In this document: positions 48,113 to 58,439 of the stretch, piece by piece
How the letters are laid out: the number at the start of each line of letters is the position of its first letter
Position numbering within the stretch: position 1 is the stretch's first letter
DNA from: Betaproteobacteria bacterium
GTDB taxonomy: Bacteria; Pseudomonadota; Gammaproteobacteria; Burkholderiales; Casimicrobiaceae
NCBI GenBank assembly: GCA_016861105.1
Contig: BOKS01000004.1
Location: 1 to 64,000, forward strand
Length of the DNA stretch: 64,000 nt
Direction of reading: 5' to 3'
Program-made: the position numbers and the translations under genes
The notes under the pieces: generated by a model
What the model saw: the letters and a program-made list of their open reading frames with translations, nothing else
Database searches by the model: none
Told to the model about the DNA's origin: nothing

Positions 48113-50425
48113 ATGTCCCGATCCTCGCGGATCCCGCTCGCCGTCGCCGCGGCGCTCGTCGCCCTGCCCGGCACCGCGGCGGCGCAGGGCGAGCCGCTGA
48201 CGCTGCGGCCGTCGCGCGCCCTGGCGCCGCCGACCGCGCCGTCGGATCCGTCGGCGCGCGCGCCGGTCGGCCTCAGCGTGGATCGCGAGGGCGCGCTGTT
48301 CCTGCGCGCCGATCGCATCAGCGGCACGCGCGAGCGCGTCGAGGCGAGCGGCAGCGTCGAGCTGCGCGCGCGGCGCGAGACCGTGCTCGCCGACTGGATC
48401 GCCTACGACCTCGCGACGGAGGAGATCCACGGCAAGGGCAACGTGCTGCTGCGGCAGGGCAACGACTGGGTCGGCGGTCCGGAGCTCAGGTACCGGCGCG
48501 GCGACGAGACCGGCTTCTTCGCCGGGCCGACGTTCGCCGTCGGGCAGGTCGGCGCGCGCGGCGACGCCGAGCGCCTGACCTTCCTCGGGCCGGACCGCTA
48601 CGAGGTCGTGAAGGGCCGCGTGACGACCTGCGTGGCGCCGCGCGAGGACTGGTTCCTGCGCGCCGAGACGATGGAGATCGACACGCAGAAGAAGGTCGGC
48701 GTGGCGCACGACGCGCGTCTGGACTTCATGGGGCTTCCCCTCCTGTACACGCCGTGGCTCGAGTTCCCGCTGTCCGACGACCGCAAGTCCGGTTTCCTCG
48801 CGCCCACGCTGGGATCGTCGGGCACGCGCGGCATCGATTTCGCGCTGCCGTACTACTTCAACCTCGCGCCGAACTACGACGCCACCGTCACGCCGCGCCT
48901 CATGACCAAGCGGGGCCTGCAGGTGGGCGGACAGTTCCGCTACCTGTTCGACGCGCCCTCCCCGAACCAGGGCGAGGTGTACGCGGAGGTGCTGCCCGAC
49001 GACCGCAAGACCGACACCACGCGGTGGCTGTACTCGTGGCGCCACAACCACCAGCTCGCGCCGTGGCTCGCGGGCTACCTCAACCTCAACCGCGTGTCGG
49101 ACGACACCTACTTCGCCGACCTGTCCGAGCGCGTGTCCGTCACGTCGCAGTCGACGCTGGCGCAGGAGGGCGGCCTGTCGGCGACGTTCGGCCCGCTGAC
49201 GCTGCTCGCGCGCGCGCAGCGCTTCCAGACGCTGCAGGACGAGAACGCGCCGATCACGCCGCCGTACGACCGCGTGCCCCAGCTGCTCGCCACGCTCGAG
49301 CCGGTCGAGTGGAACGGCGTCACGTTCAGCGGCCTGGGGGAGTACGCGCGCTTCTCCCGCGCCGACGTCGCCGAGGGCGACCGGGCGTTCCTCTACCCGC
49401 AGGCGGAGTGGCGCCGCGAGGGCGCGGCGTGGTTCGTGGCCGCGCGTGCGTCGGTGCACGCGCGGCAGTACGAGATCTCGGACCCCGCCGCGGGCGGCGA
49501 CCGCAGCGAGGGCGTCGTGGTGCCGCTCGCGAGCCTCGACGCCGGCCTCGTGTTCGAGCGCGAGTGGGACGCCTTCGGCACGCGCTACGTGCAGACGCTC
49601 GAGCCGCGCGCCTTCTACGTCTACGTGCCCTATCGCGACCAGGCTACGCTGCCGGTCTTCGACACCGCGGTCGACGACTTCAACTTCTCGCAGCTGTTCG
49701 CGGAGAACCGCTACCTCGGCCACGACCGCATCGGCGACGCGAACCAGCTCACGCTGGCGGTCACCTCGCGCCTGCTCGACCCGGGCAGCGGCGCCGAGCG
49801 CATCCGCTTCGTCCTCGGGCAGCGGCTCTACTTCGAGGACCAGCGCGTCACGCTGCCCAACGAGGTGCCCCGTTCCGGCTCGTCGTCGGACATCCTGGTG
49901 GGCGCCGAGGGCAGGCTGACCGAGGCGTGGCTGCTGAACGGGTTGGTCCAGCACAACCTGGACACGGGCCGCACCGAGCGGTTCAACGTCGGTGCGCGCT
50001 GGAATCCGGAGCCCGGGAAGGTCCTCGCCGGCAGCTGGCGCTACACCCGCCAGCTCGTCGACCCGCTGGGCGCCGTCTCGGAGCTGCGCCAGTTCGACAT
50101 CGCCATGCAGTGGCCGATCAGCGCGCAGTGGACCTTCCTCGGGCGCTGGAACTACTCTCTGGTCGACAGCAAGACGCTCGAGGCGCTCGCGGGCGTCGAG
50201 TACAATGCCGACTGCTGGGTGCTGCGGGCGGTGCTGCACCGGCTGACCACGACCTCGCAGCAGACCTCGACGGCGTTCTACGTGCAGCTCGAGCTCAACG
50301 GGCTCGCGCGGCTCGGGACCAGCCCGCTCGACCTGCTGCGCCGGAGCGTTCCCGGCTTCCTGCGGTCCAACGATCCCGCGCGGTACGGGCCGGGCGGGGG
50401 TCCGGACCCCTACCCCGAGTTCTGA
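48113..50425 (+). CDS. lptD: LPS-assembly protein LptD
   Basis: The 770-aa outer-membrane protein inserts LPS into the outer leaflet with LptE. A signal peptide (to ALPGTAAAQ) is followed by the OstA-like jelly roll (SVDREGALFLRADRISGTRERVEASGSVEL) and a large beta-barrel (from about 200) with RLMTKRGLQVGGQFRYLF and LEALAGVEYNADCWVLRAV. Only two Cys are present in the mature protein, 173 and 701. E. coli has four; the equivalents of Cys31 and one of the 724/725 pair are missing. A single inter-domain disulfide would remain. Confidence 0.95.
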   Translation: MSRSSRIPLAVAAALVALPGTAAAQGEPLTLRPSRALAPPTAPSDPSARAPVGLSVDREGALFLRADRISGTRERVEASGSVELRARRETVLADWIAYDLATEEIHGKGNVLLRQGNDWVGGPELRYRRGDETGFFAGPTFAVGQVGARGDAERLTFLGPDRYEVVKGRVTTCVAPREDWFLRAETMEIDTQKKVGVAHDARLDFMGLPLLYTPWLEFPLSDDRKSGFLAPTLGSSGTRGIDFALPYYFNLAPNYDATVTPRLMTKRGLQVGGQFRYLFDAPSPNQGEVYAEVLPDDRKTDTTRWLYSWRHNHQLAPWLAGYLNLNRVSDDTYFADLSERVSVTSQSTLAQEGGLSATFGPLTLLARAQRFQTLQDENAPITPPYDRVPQLLATLEPVEWNGVTFSGLGEYARFSRADVAEGDRAFLYPQAEWRREGAAWFVAARASVHARQYEISDPAAGGDRSEGVVVPLASLDAGLVFEREWDAFGTRYVQTLEPRAFYVYVPYRDQATLPVFDTAVDDFNFSQLFAENRYLGHDRIGDANQLTLAVTSRLLDPGSGAERIRFVLGQRLYFEDQRVTLPNEVPRSGSSSDILVGAEGRLTEAWLLNGLVQHNLDTGRTERFNVGARWNPEPGKVLAGSWRYTRQLVDPLGAVSELRQFDIAMQWPISAQWTFLGRWNYSLVDSKTLEALAGVEYNADCWVLRAVLHRLTTTSQQTSTAFYVQLELNGLARLGTSPLDLLRRSVPGFLRSNDPARYGPGGGPDPYPEF

Positions 50426-50448
50426 CGTCCACTGCACCGAGGTCCCCG

Positions 50449-51810
50449 ATGGCGTCACGCCGTCATCCCATCTCCGGCGCCGGTGCCGCAGCCGCGGCGC
50501 TGGCCCTGATCGCGCTGCCGGCGCTCGCGCAGCTCGGCCCGCCGCGGGCCCCCGCGCCTGCCGCGTCCGCCGCCGTGCCGCCGCGCGAAGCGCTGCTCGA
50601 CCGCGTCGTCGCCGTCGTCAACGACGAGGCGATCACGAAGCTCGAGGTCGACGAGCAGCGGCGCGCCGTGCTCGTCCAGATGCGCGAGGTCAAGATGACG
50701 CCGCCGGCGCCCGACGTCCTCGAGCGGCAGGTGCTGGAGCGCATGATCACCGAGCGCGCGATGATGCAGTTCGCGCGCGAGACCGGCATCCGCGTCGACG
50801 ACACGACGATCGAGCGGGCCATCGCGCGCATCGCGCAGGAGAACAAGCTCACGCCCGACCAGTTCCGCGCCGCGCTGCAGCGCGAGAACATCGGCTACGC
50901 GAAGTACCGCGACGACGTGCGCCGCGAGCTCGTGGTGCAGCGGCTGCGCGAGCGCGAGGCCGACGCGCGCGTCAACGTCACCGACGCCGAGGTCGACCAG
51001 TTCCTGCAGACGGCGGCGGCGCGCGGCGCCGGCGACACCGAGTACCAGCTCGCGCACGTCCTGGTGGGCGTTCCCGAGCAGGCGTCGCCCGACCAGCTCG
51101 AGCAGCGCCGGCGCCGCGCCGACGAGGCGCTCGCGCAGGTCAGGAGCGGCGCGGACTTCGCGCAGGTCGCGGCCTCGATGTCGGACGCGCCGGACGCCCT
51201 GCAGGGCGGAAGCCTGGGGTGGCGCACGGCGGCGCGGCTGCCGAGCGTGTTCGCCGAGGTCGTCCGCGGCATGAAGCCCGGCGAGGTGTCGGGCGTGCTG
51301 CGCAGCCCGGCGGGCTTCCACATCGTCAAGCTGGTCGACCAGCGCGACCGCAACGCGCCCGTCGTCGTCGACCAGGCGCGCGTGCGCCACATCCTGATCC
51401 GCGTGAACGAGTCGGTCTCGGAGGCCGAGGGCAAGGCCCGCATCGACCGCATCAAGGACCGGCTCGACACCGGCGCCAAGTTCGAGGACATGGCGCGCAT
51501 CAACTCGGAGGATCCGTCGAGCGCGCGCGGCGGCGAGCTGGGCTGGGTGAGCCCGGGCGACACCGTGCCCGAGTTCGAGCGCGCGTTCGCGTCGCTTTCG
51601 ATCGGCGAGGTGTCGCAGCCGGTACGCTCGCCTTTCGGCTGGCACCTGATACGGGTCGAGGAGCGCCGCACGCAGGACGTCACCAAGGACCGCCAGCGCG
51701 ACCAGGCGCGCCTTGCGATCCGCCAGCGCAAGGCCGACGAGCTGTTCCAGGAGTTCGTGCGCCAGACGCGCGACCGCGCCTACGTCGAGTACAAGCTCGA
51801 CGAGCGTTGA
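50449..51810 (+). CDS. surA: Periplasmic chaperone/peptidyl-prolyl isomerase SurA
   Basis: The 453-aa protein has a signal peptide, a SurA N-terminal chaperone domain (DRVVAVVNDEAITKLEVDEQRR ... KLTPDQFRAALQRENIGYAKYRDDVRRELVVQRLRERE) and two parvulin domains (ELAHVLVG-type at about 200-300 and VRHILIRVNESVSEAEGK at about 312-410; GGELGWVSPGDTVPEFE). It helps LptD and other porins fold. Directly follows lptD as in E. coli; probably one operon. Confidence 0.95.
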   Translation: MASRRHPISGAGAAAAALALIALPALAQLGPPRAPAPAASAAVPPREALLDRVVAVVNDEAITKLEVDEQRRAVLVQMREVKMTPPAPDVLERQVLERMITERAMMQFARETGIRVDDTTIERAIARIAQENKLTPDQFRAALQRENIGYAKYRDDVRRELVVQRLREREADARVNVTDAEVDQFLQTAAARGAGDTEYQLAHVLVGVPEQASPDQLEQRRRRADEALAQVRSGADFAQVAASMSDAPDALQGGSLGWRTAARLPSVFAEVVRGMKPGEVSGVLRSPAGFHIVKLVDQRDRNAPVVVDQARVRHILIRVNESVSEAEGKARIDRIKDRLDTGAKFEDMARINSEDPSSARGGELGWVSPGDTVPEFERAFASLSIGEVSQPVRSPFGWHLIRVEERRTQDVTKDRQRDQARLAIRQRKADELFQEFVRQTRDRAYVEYKLDER

Positions 51811-51813
51811 TCC

Positions 51814-51925
51814 GAAACGGGGCCAGAGCCGTAACATCGAGGCGCCGCGCGATCCCACGCAGCTCACTCCGATGTTACGGCTCTGACCCCGTTTCGGCTC
51901 CGACCCCGTTACGGCGCTGACCCCG
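51814..51925. repeat. REP-like hairpin cluster after surA
   Basis: Arms 51814-51839 and 51870-51895 pair at 25 of 26 bases around a 30-base loop. Each contains GGGGYCAGAGCCGTAAC or its complement. A further half-unit (GGCTCCGACCCCGTTACGG) and GCTGACCCCG follow to 51925. The same family occurs at 56703-56829. It lies between convergent genes and may stop transcription from both. Units of this type are often dispersed by RAYT (TnpA-REP) transposases; none is in the window. Confidence 0.8.
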
Positions 51926-54338
51926 ACGGGATGAGCGCGATGCGGGCAAGCGGAAACGCCGACGCGCTGCGCGCGGTCAGCGCGAGCCGCAGCTGCTCGA
52001 CGCCCGCCCCGCGCGGGCGGAGCTCGACGACGGGCCCGGCGGCGGCGGCGAGCGCCGACCACGGCGCCTGCGGCGACGCGCGTCCTTCGACGCGCACGGA
52101 CGCGATCTCGTCGCGCGGCGTGAGCAGCACGAGGCGCCAGCGCGTGGCCGGATCGAGCCGCAGCTCGCCGGGCGACACGAGCACGACGGCCCGCTGCGCG
52201 TCCGGCGCGAGCTCGAGCCGTCCCGGTCTCGGGCGGCCGCGGCCCCGCTCGACCGTCCAGCCGTCGTCGTCGGCGTGCGACGACGCCCCGAACGTCCACA
52301 ACCGACTGCCGGGCGCGAGCTGCGCACGCGCGAGGAGGAAGTCGCGCGCCGCCTCCTCGAGCGGCGTGTCGCGCCACGCGGTGAACGGATCGTAACCGGG
52401 CTTCCCCGCGTCGCGCCCGCTCGAGCCCGGCCACGCCATCGGCGACACGAAGCGCGCGCCGTGGTTCCACATCTCGCGCAGGCCGCGGTACGCGTCGGCA
52501 TAGGTGGGCAGCGCCTTCGGCTCGCGCAGGTCCGCCGAGTTGTACTCGACGACCGCCCAGCGCGGATCGATCGCGGCGAACGCGCCGAACAGCGAGCGCG
52601 GCCCCTCCATGCGGATGGCATTCTGCGCCGACGCGCCGTAGAGGATCGCGCCGAGGTGTCCCGCGGCCGGCTTCGAGCCTTCCACCGACATGCCGCCGCT
52701 GTCGTAGTTCTTGACCGGGCTGTCGACCTCGAGAGCGAACGGCATCGCCGTCGGATGCGGCGCCATGAATCCCTGCGACGACCAGATGCGGTCGGCCGGG
52801 ACGCCGGCCTCGACGAGCCAGCGCGACAACTCGTCGTAGTGCAGGTCGACCAGGTGGCGGCGGAACGTCTCCCACGCGCGCATCCACGGGTCCTCCCAGT
52901 ACGGCCGCGGGCCCTCGCGCGGGAACGCCCGCGGCGGATCGACGTCCTCCCATCGCGCGAAGGCGCGCCCCGCGAGACGGTTGACCTCGTCGAGCGTCAG
53001 CGGCTGCGCGCGGCGGTACCCCGACAGGTCTGGCGCGCCGTCGCTGCCCTCCCCGGCATAGGGCCCGCGGCCAGCGAGCCAGTCGCGGAACTGGCGCAAC
53101 GTCCCCGGGTTGTAGTCGAACCACATCGACTCGCCGAAGAACGGGTTGACGTAGAGATCGGGATCGAGGTTGACGCCGACGAAGAGCTCCGGGTGGTCGC
53201 GGGCGAAGGCGGCCACGAGCCGCGCGGCCTGCTGCAGGTTGCGCTTCTTGTAGCGGCGGACGTCCCGCGCGAAGACGTTGAGCGTGAGCGCGCGCGCGAG
53301 CTCGGGGCTCTCGAACGCCCCCGCGAGGTTCTTGAGGTAGTCGTCCTCGGCGACCTGGTTCTTCTCGCTCCACTGGCAGTTCGCCACGTCGTTCTCGAGG
53401 ACGTCGTTCACGTCCCACTCGCGGGCGTCGCAGGCCGCGTCGGCCCAGATGCCGCCGTTCAGCGTGAACAGCACCGGCAGCGCGTGCTTGCGCGCGTAGT
53501 CGAACACGCCGTTGAGCGAGTCGTCCGAGAGCCGGCGCTCGCTGCCCGGCCGGCAGCGGCGCTCGACGTCCCAGTCCGGGTCGAACGCGTAGTCCTCCTT
53601 CGCGCCGCGCGTGGTGCGCAGGTACAGGATCGGCACGCGCGTACCGACGCGCGTCGTGGGCGACACGTACGCGGCGTACTGCTCGTGCAGTCCGCGCGCC
53701 GCGCCCAGGTTCATGCCGGACAGCGCGGGCAGCAGGTGGAACGGCTCGCCGCGCACGGCGACGTGCGAGGACCAGCGCGCGAGGGCGCCCGGCTCGATCA
53801 GGCTGCGCGTGCCGAGCAGGCGCTCGCGGCCGTCGTGCGCGACCGCGACGACCTCGACGCGGCGCCGGTCGACTCCGAACGGCGCAGGACCGGGATCGAC
53901 GTCCAGCACGAAGCCCGATGCGGCGCTGCCGGCGATCGCCGGATGCGCCTTGGCGACGTCGGCGCGCGGCTGGCCCCGCTGTGCCGCGAACGCGCGCCCG
54001 TCGATGCGCGCCTCGACGGCGCGCAGGCCGCCGGCGTCCAGCGCCCAGCCGGCGAGCCGCAGCCGGGGGCCGACGAGTGCTTCGCCCGCCGGCTCGTCGA
54101 GGTGGCCGAGCGGCGGCACCTGCGCAGCCGACGCCTCCGTGGGCGGCGTGGTCGCGGCGGGCGCGGTCGCCGTGGCCGGCGCGGCAGGCACCGACTGCGC
54201 GGGCGGCGCGGAGGGGCGCCGCCCGAACTTCTGGATCGCGACGACCTCGACCAGGCCGAGCAGGACCGCGATGCCGACGACGACGATCAGCGTCGTCGAC
54301 GACCGGCCGCGCATCGTCGTCGGGCGGCGGAGCGTCAT
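51909..54338 (-). CDS. Membrane-anchored glycosidase-like protein
   Basis: The 809-aa protein has one N-terminal membrane helix (TLIVVVGIAVLLGLVEVVAI, about 15-34), an Ala/Pro linker and an Ig-like segment (about 75-185; GPRLRLAGWALDAGGLRAVEARIDG). The main part (about 200-680) looks like a TIM-barrel glycoside hydrolase: VLFTLNGGIW, FVGVNLDPDLYVNPFF, MWFDYNPGTLRQFRDWLAGRG and WAVVEYNSADLREP (candidate acids). The D-Y-N-P-x-T-L-x-x-F-R-x-W-L segment recalls GH42-type enzymes. The end (680-809) is beta-rich. Substrate unknown, family assignment tentative. It ends inside the REP-like cluster. Confidence 0.65.
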   Translation of the reverse strand: MTLRRPTTMRGRSSTTLIVVVGIAVLLGLVEVVAIQKFGRRPSAPPAQSVPAAPATATAPAATTPPTEASAAQVPPLGHLDEPAGEALVGPRLRLAGWALDAGGLRAVEARIDGRAFAAQRGQPRADVAKAHPAIAGSAASGFVLDVDPGPAPFGVDRRRVEVVAVAHDGRERLLGTRSLIEPGALARWSSHVAVRGEPFHLLPALSGMNLGAARGLHEQYAAYVSPTTRVGTRVPILYLRTTRGAKEDYAFDPDWDVERRCRPGSERRLSDDSLNGVFDYARKHALPVLFTLNGGIWADAACDAREWDVNDVLENDVANCQWSEKNQVAEDDYLKNLAGAFESPELARALTLNVFARDVRRYKKRNLQQAARLVAAFARDHPELFVGVNLDPDLYVNPFFGESMWFDYNPGTLRQFRDWLAGRGPYAGEGSDGAPDLSGYRRAQPLTLDEVNRLAGRAFARWEDVDPPRAFPREGPRPYWEDPWMRAWETFRRHLVDLHYDELSRWLVEAGVPADRIWSSQGFMAPHPTAMPFALEVDSPVKNYDSGGMSVEGSKPAAGHLGAILYGASAQNAIRMEGPRSLFGAFAAIDPRWAVVEYNSADLREPKALPTYADAYRGLREMWNHGARFVSPMAWPGSSGRDAGKPGYDPFTAWRDTPLEEAARDFLLARAQLAPGSRLWTFGASSHADDDGWTVERGRGRPRPGRLELAPDAQRAVVLVSPGELRLDPATRWRLVLLTPRDEIASVRVEGRASPQAPWSALAAAAGPVVELRPRGAGVEQLRLALTARSASAFPLARIALIPSGSAP

Positions 54339-54467
54339 GCGGTGCCGGTGCCGGCGTCGCGCAGTGGAGGGGGGCCGCGGCGCGCCGGCGCGCAGCGCCT
54401 GCGCGTGGTCACCGCACGCGGCGGGCCGGGGCCGCGCAGGGGCGACGCGGACGGCCGTGGCGACGCG

Positions 54468-54671
54468 TCAATCGGTCTGGTAGGCGTAGGGCTTCGGCGG
54501 AACCCTGCCCTCGGCCATGCGCCGGCCGTCGGCGAGCGCGCGCGGATCCTTGTCCCACCAGATCGCGCGGGCCTCGCGCTGCCGCTCCTCGAGATGCGGC
54601 TTGCGCGCCATCAGCTCGCGCATGAACTTCGTGTGGTCCGACTCGTAGTGGCGGGCGGGCAGCATCGGCAT
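54468..54671 (-). CDS. DUF3460 family protein
   Basis: The 67-aa soluble protein reads HYESDHTKFMRELMARKPHLEERQREARAIWWDK, matching the DUF3460 pattern found almost only in betaproteobacteria. Function unknown. It lies 43 bp after the THUMP methyltransferase gene on the same strand. Confidence 0.88.
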   Translation of the reverse strand: MPMLPARHYESDHTKFMRELMARKPHLEERQREARAIWWDKDPRALADGRRMAEGRVPPKPYAYQTD

Positions 54672-54714
54672 GGCGTCGACCTTCGTGCGGCGGCAGGCTC
54701 CGAGCAGGATTCTA

Positions 54715-55878
54715 TCACCCGCCCCCCGAGGACCTCGCGTGCGGCCCCGCGACGAGCGGGATCGCGAACAGGCGGCACTCGATCGCGCCGTTGTAGAGCG
54801 GGATGCGTCGCTCGACCCGCAGGTGCACGAGCTTGGCGAGCCGCAGGTCGCCGGTGAGGATCCACGCGGTCCAGCCCGCGAAGTGGCGCTTGAGCGCGTC
54901 GCCCAGCTTCGGATAGAACGCGGCCATCCGCGCCTGGTCGGCGATGCGCACGCCGTAGGGCGGGTTGGTGACGATGGTACCGCCCGCCGCCGGCGCGCTC
55001 CGGGTCAGCACGTCGGCGCGCTCGACGGCGAGGTGCTTCGCCACCTTCGCGGACTGTGCGTTCGCCAGCGTCTTCGCCACGGCGGCGGCTGCACTGTCGC
55101 TCGCGTGCACCCCGGGCTGCTGCGGCGCGGCGCGCGCGGCCGCGCGGTCCACGGCCTTCTGGCGGACGCGCTGCCACGTCGGACCGTCGTACCACGCGAG
55201 CTTCTGGAAGCCGAACGTCCGCGCGAGGCCGGGGGCGCGGTCGGCGGCGATCAGCGCCGCCTCGATCGCGATCGTGCCGCTGCCGCACATCGGATCGAGC
55301 AGTGGCGTGCCCGGCGTCCAGCCGGCGAGCGCGAGCAGCCCCGCCGCGAGGTTCTCGCGCAGCGGCGCTTCCTCGGCGTCGCGCCGCCAGCCGCGCTTGA
55401 ACAACGGCTCGCCCGACGTGTCGAGGTAGAAGGTCGCCTCGTCACCGGTGAGGTGCGCGAACACGCGCACGTCGGGCGCCCGCTTGTCCACCGACGGACG
55501 CGCGCCGGTGTCGGCGCGGAAACGGTCGCAGACCGCGTCCTTGATCGTCAGCGTGGCGAACTCCAGGCTCGTCAGCGGCGAGCGCGTGGCGGCGACGTCC
55601 ACGCGCAGCGTGCGGTCGGCGCGGAAGTGACGCTTCCAGTCGATGGCCCGCGCCGCCGCGTGGACGTCGCGCTCGTCGCGGTACCAGGCGCCGCCGACGC
55701 GCCACAGCACGCGGCTCGCGATGCGCGAGTGGAGGTTCGCGCGGTAGGCGATGTCCAGCGCGCCGGCGAACGCCACGCCGCCGTCGGCGGCGCGCACCTC
55801 GGTGGCGCCGAGTCCGTCGAGCTCCGCCGCCAGCGCCTGCTCGAGCCCGCGCGGGCAGGGCGCGAAGTAGCGCTCCAT
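54715..55878 (-). CDS. THUMP-domain RNA methyltransferase (RlmL N-terminal type)
   Basis: The 387-aa protein has an N-terminal ferredoxin-like/THUMP region (RYFAPCPRGLEQALAAELDGLGATEV; THUMP about 50-160) and a class I methyltransferase domain: LLDPMCGSGTIAIEAALIA (SAM binding, about 208) and TNPPYGVRI (catalytic N-P-P-Y). This is the family of 23S rRNA m2G2445 methyltransferases (RlmL first half). The second half of E. coli RlmL (RlmK) is not fused. Downstream of the ABC permease by six bases. Confidence 0.9.
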   Translation of the reverse strand: MERYFAPCPRGLEQALAAELDGLGATEVRAADGGVAFAGALDIAYRANLHSRIASRVLWRVGGAWYRDERDVHAAARAIDWKRHFRADRTLRVDVAATRSPLTSLEFATLTIKDAVCDRFRADTGARPSVDKRAPDVRVFAHLTGDEATFYLDTSGEPLFKRGWRRDAEEAPLRENLAAGLLALAGWTPGTPLLDPMCGSGTIAIEAALIAADRAPGLARTFGFQKLAWYDGPTWQRVRQKAVDRAAARAAPQQPGVHASDSAAAAVAKTLANAQSAKVAKHLAVERADVLTRSAPAAGGTIVTNPPYGVRIADQARMAAFYPKLGDALKRHFAGWTAWILTGDLRLAKLVHLRVERRIPLYNGAIECRLFAIPLVAGPHARSSGGG

Positions 55879-55884
55879 CCGACG

Positions 55885-56682
55885 CTACCGCAGGAGCCGG
55901 CGCCGCGTCAGCGCGAGCGCGACGTAGTACGCCGCGAGCGCGTACGCCGCGAGCACCGCGACGTGCAGGAGCGCATCCGCCGGCACGCGCCCGAGCATCA
56001 GCGGGCGCGCGAGGTCGATCGCGTGCTTGAGCGGCAGCACCTTCGCCACGGCGGCGAGCCACGCCGGCATCTGCTCGACCGGGAAGTAGACGCCGGAGAA
56101 CAGCAGCATCGGCGTCAGGACCAGCGTGAAGAAGTAGGTGAAGAAGTCGTAGTTGTGCGCCAGCGCGTTCATCGCGAGCCCGAACGCGCCGAAGCACAAC
56201 CCCACGACGAAGCCCAGCGGCAGCGCCCACAGCGCGAGCCACGTGCGGCCGAAGCCCAGCGCCATCAGCACGAGCAGGATGGCCACCGTCGACATCAGCG
56301 CCTTGGTGCCGCACCACAGCCACTCGGCGAGCACGACGTCGTCGAGGCCGATCGGCGCGTTGATGATGCCTTCCCACGTGCGCTGCACGTGCATGCGCGA
56401 GAACGCGGAGTACATGCCCTCGAAGCTCGACGTGAACATGGCGCTCTGGCACACCATGCCGGTGCCGATGAAGGCGACGTAGGGCATGCCCCCCACCTCG
56501 CCGACCAGCGCACCGATGCCGTACCCCAGCGCGAGCATGTAGAGGAGCGGGTCGGCGATGTTGCCGAGCACGCTCGCGACGGCGAGCTTGCGCCACACCA
56601 GCAGGTTGCGCCGCCACACGGGCAGGAAGCGCGGCGAGAACGTCGGGAGGCGCCAGGGGTGCCGAAGGGTCAGCGTCGTCAT
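55885..56682 (-). CDS. ABC-2 type transporter permease (NodJ-like)
   Basis: The 265-aa protein has about six membrane segments. RRNLLVWRKLAVASVLGNIADPLLYMLALGYGIG, FEGMYSAFSRMHVQRTWEGIINAPI and LMLFSGVYFPVEQMPAW are typical of NodJ/YadH-like exporters. It must pair with the ATPase encoded upstream at 56842. A REP-like repeat separates the two genes. The exported substrate is unknown; no nodulation genes are near. Confidence 0.9.
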   Translation of the reverse strand: MTTLTLRHPWRLPTFSPRFLPVWRRNLLVWRKLAVASVLGNIADPLLYMLALGYGIGALVGEVGGMPYVAFIGTGMVCQSAMFTSSFEGMYSAFSRMHVQRTWEGIINAPIGLDDVVLAEWLWCGTKALMSTVAILLVLMALGFGRTWLALWALPLGFVVGLCFGAFGLAMNALAHNYDFFTYFFTLVLTPMLLFSGVYFPVEQMPAWLAAVAKVLPLKHAIDLARPLMLGRVPADALLHVAVLAAYALAAYYVALALTRRRLLR

Positions 56683-56702
56683 GGTCGCAGCGCGGTCGGG
56701 TC

Positions 56703-56829
56703 GGGGTCAGAGCCGTAACGATTGCCGGTGTACTGCGGCCAACGTCGATGGATTCCGAGTGCTCCAGGGGCGCATCGGGTCGGGCACATCGGGGTCGGAG
56801 CCGAAACCAAATGTTACGGCTCCGACCCC
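56703..56829. repeat. REP-like repeat units between ABC ATPase and permease genes
   Basis: Three units: GGGGTCAGAGCCGTAAC (56703-56719), GGGGTCGGAGCCGAAAC (56791-56807) and the inverted GTTACGGCTCCGACCCC (56813-56829). The last two form a near-perfect 17-bp stem with a 5-base loop. Same family as the cluster after surA. It splits a gene pair expected to be co-transcribed. Confidence 0.8.
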
Positions 56830-56841
56830 GTCGCCCTGTCG

Positions 56842-57806
<965 letters not shown>

Positions 57807-57810
<4 letters not shown>

Positions 57811-58439
57811 GCGCCCGGCAGCGCCGGATGCCGGTGCCACGCGCCCGTGACGACGCGCGCGAGCTGCGGGAGGCGGCCGTGGAAGAAGTGCCCGCATCCG
57901 GGGAACACGACGACCGGCAGCTCCTGCGGACGCGCCCACGCCAGGACGTCGGCGAGCGGCACGACGTCGTCCTCCTCGCCGTGGACGACGAGCGTGTCGC
58001 CGGCGACGTGTTCCACCGGGAAGCGGCCGACCGCGGGCCCGACCAGCACCAGGCGCTCGGCGTTCGCGCGCTGCGCCACGCGCGTGGTCACGAACGCGCC
58101 GAAAGAGAACCCCGCCAGCGCGAGGGGCGCGTCGCCGAACCGCCCGCGAGCGTGCGCCAGCGCGGCGAGCGCATCCTCGGTCTCGCCGGCGCCGCGGTCG
58201 TAGGCGCCCTCGGAGCGCCCCACGCCGCGGTAGTTGAAGCGCACGGCGACGTAGCCCAGCGCGAAGAACGCCTTGGCCAGCGTGTGCACGACCTTGTTGT
58301 CGAGCGTGCCGCCCTCGACCGGGTTGGGGTGCGAGACCAGCGCGACGCCGGCGGGCGTCGCCGCGGGGACGTTGAGCGCGACCTCCAGCGCGCCGGCCGG
58401 TCCGGCGATGGTGTAGCGCTCGAGCGTCCGCGGATTCAA
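57807..58439 (-). CDS. Alpha/beta hydrolase
   Basis: The 210-aa protein has [40 protein letters not shown], the nucleophile elbow GFSFGAFV (Ser at about 100), a catalytic Asp in [11 protein letters not shown] and His in [10 protein letters not shown]. It belongs to the small dienelactone-hydrolase-like group. Substrate unknown. The TTG start (58439) overlaps the ferredoxin stop (TTGA); no ATG is available before the conserved region. Confidence 0.88.
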
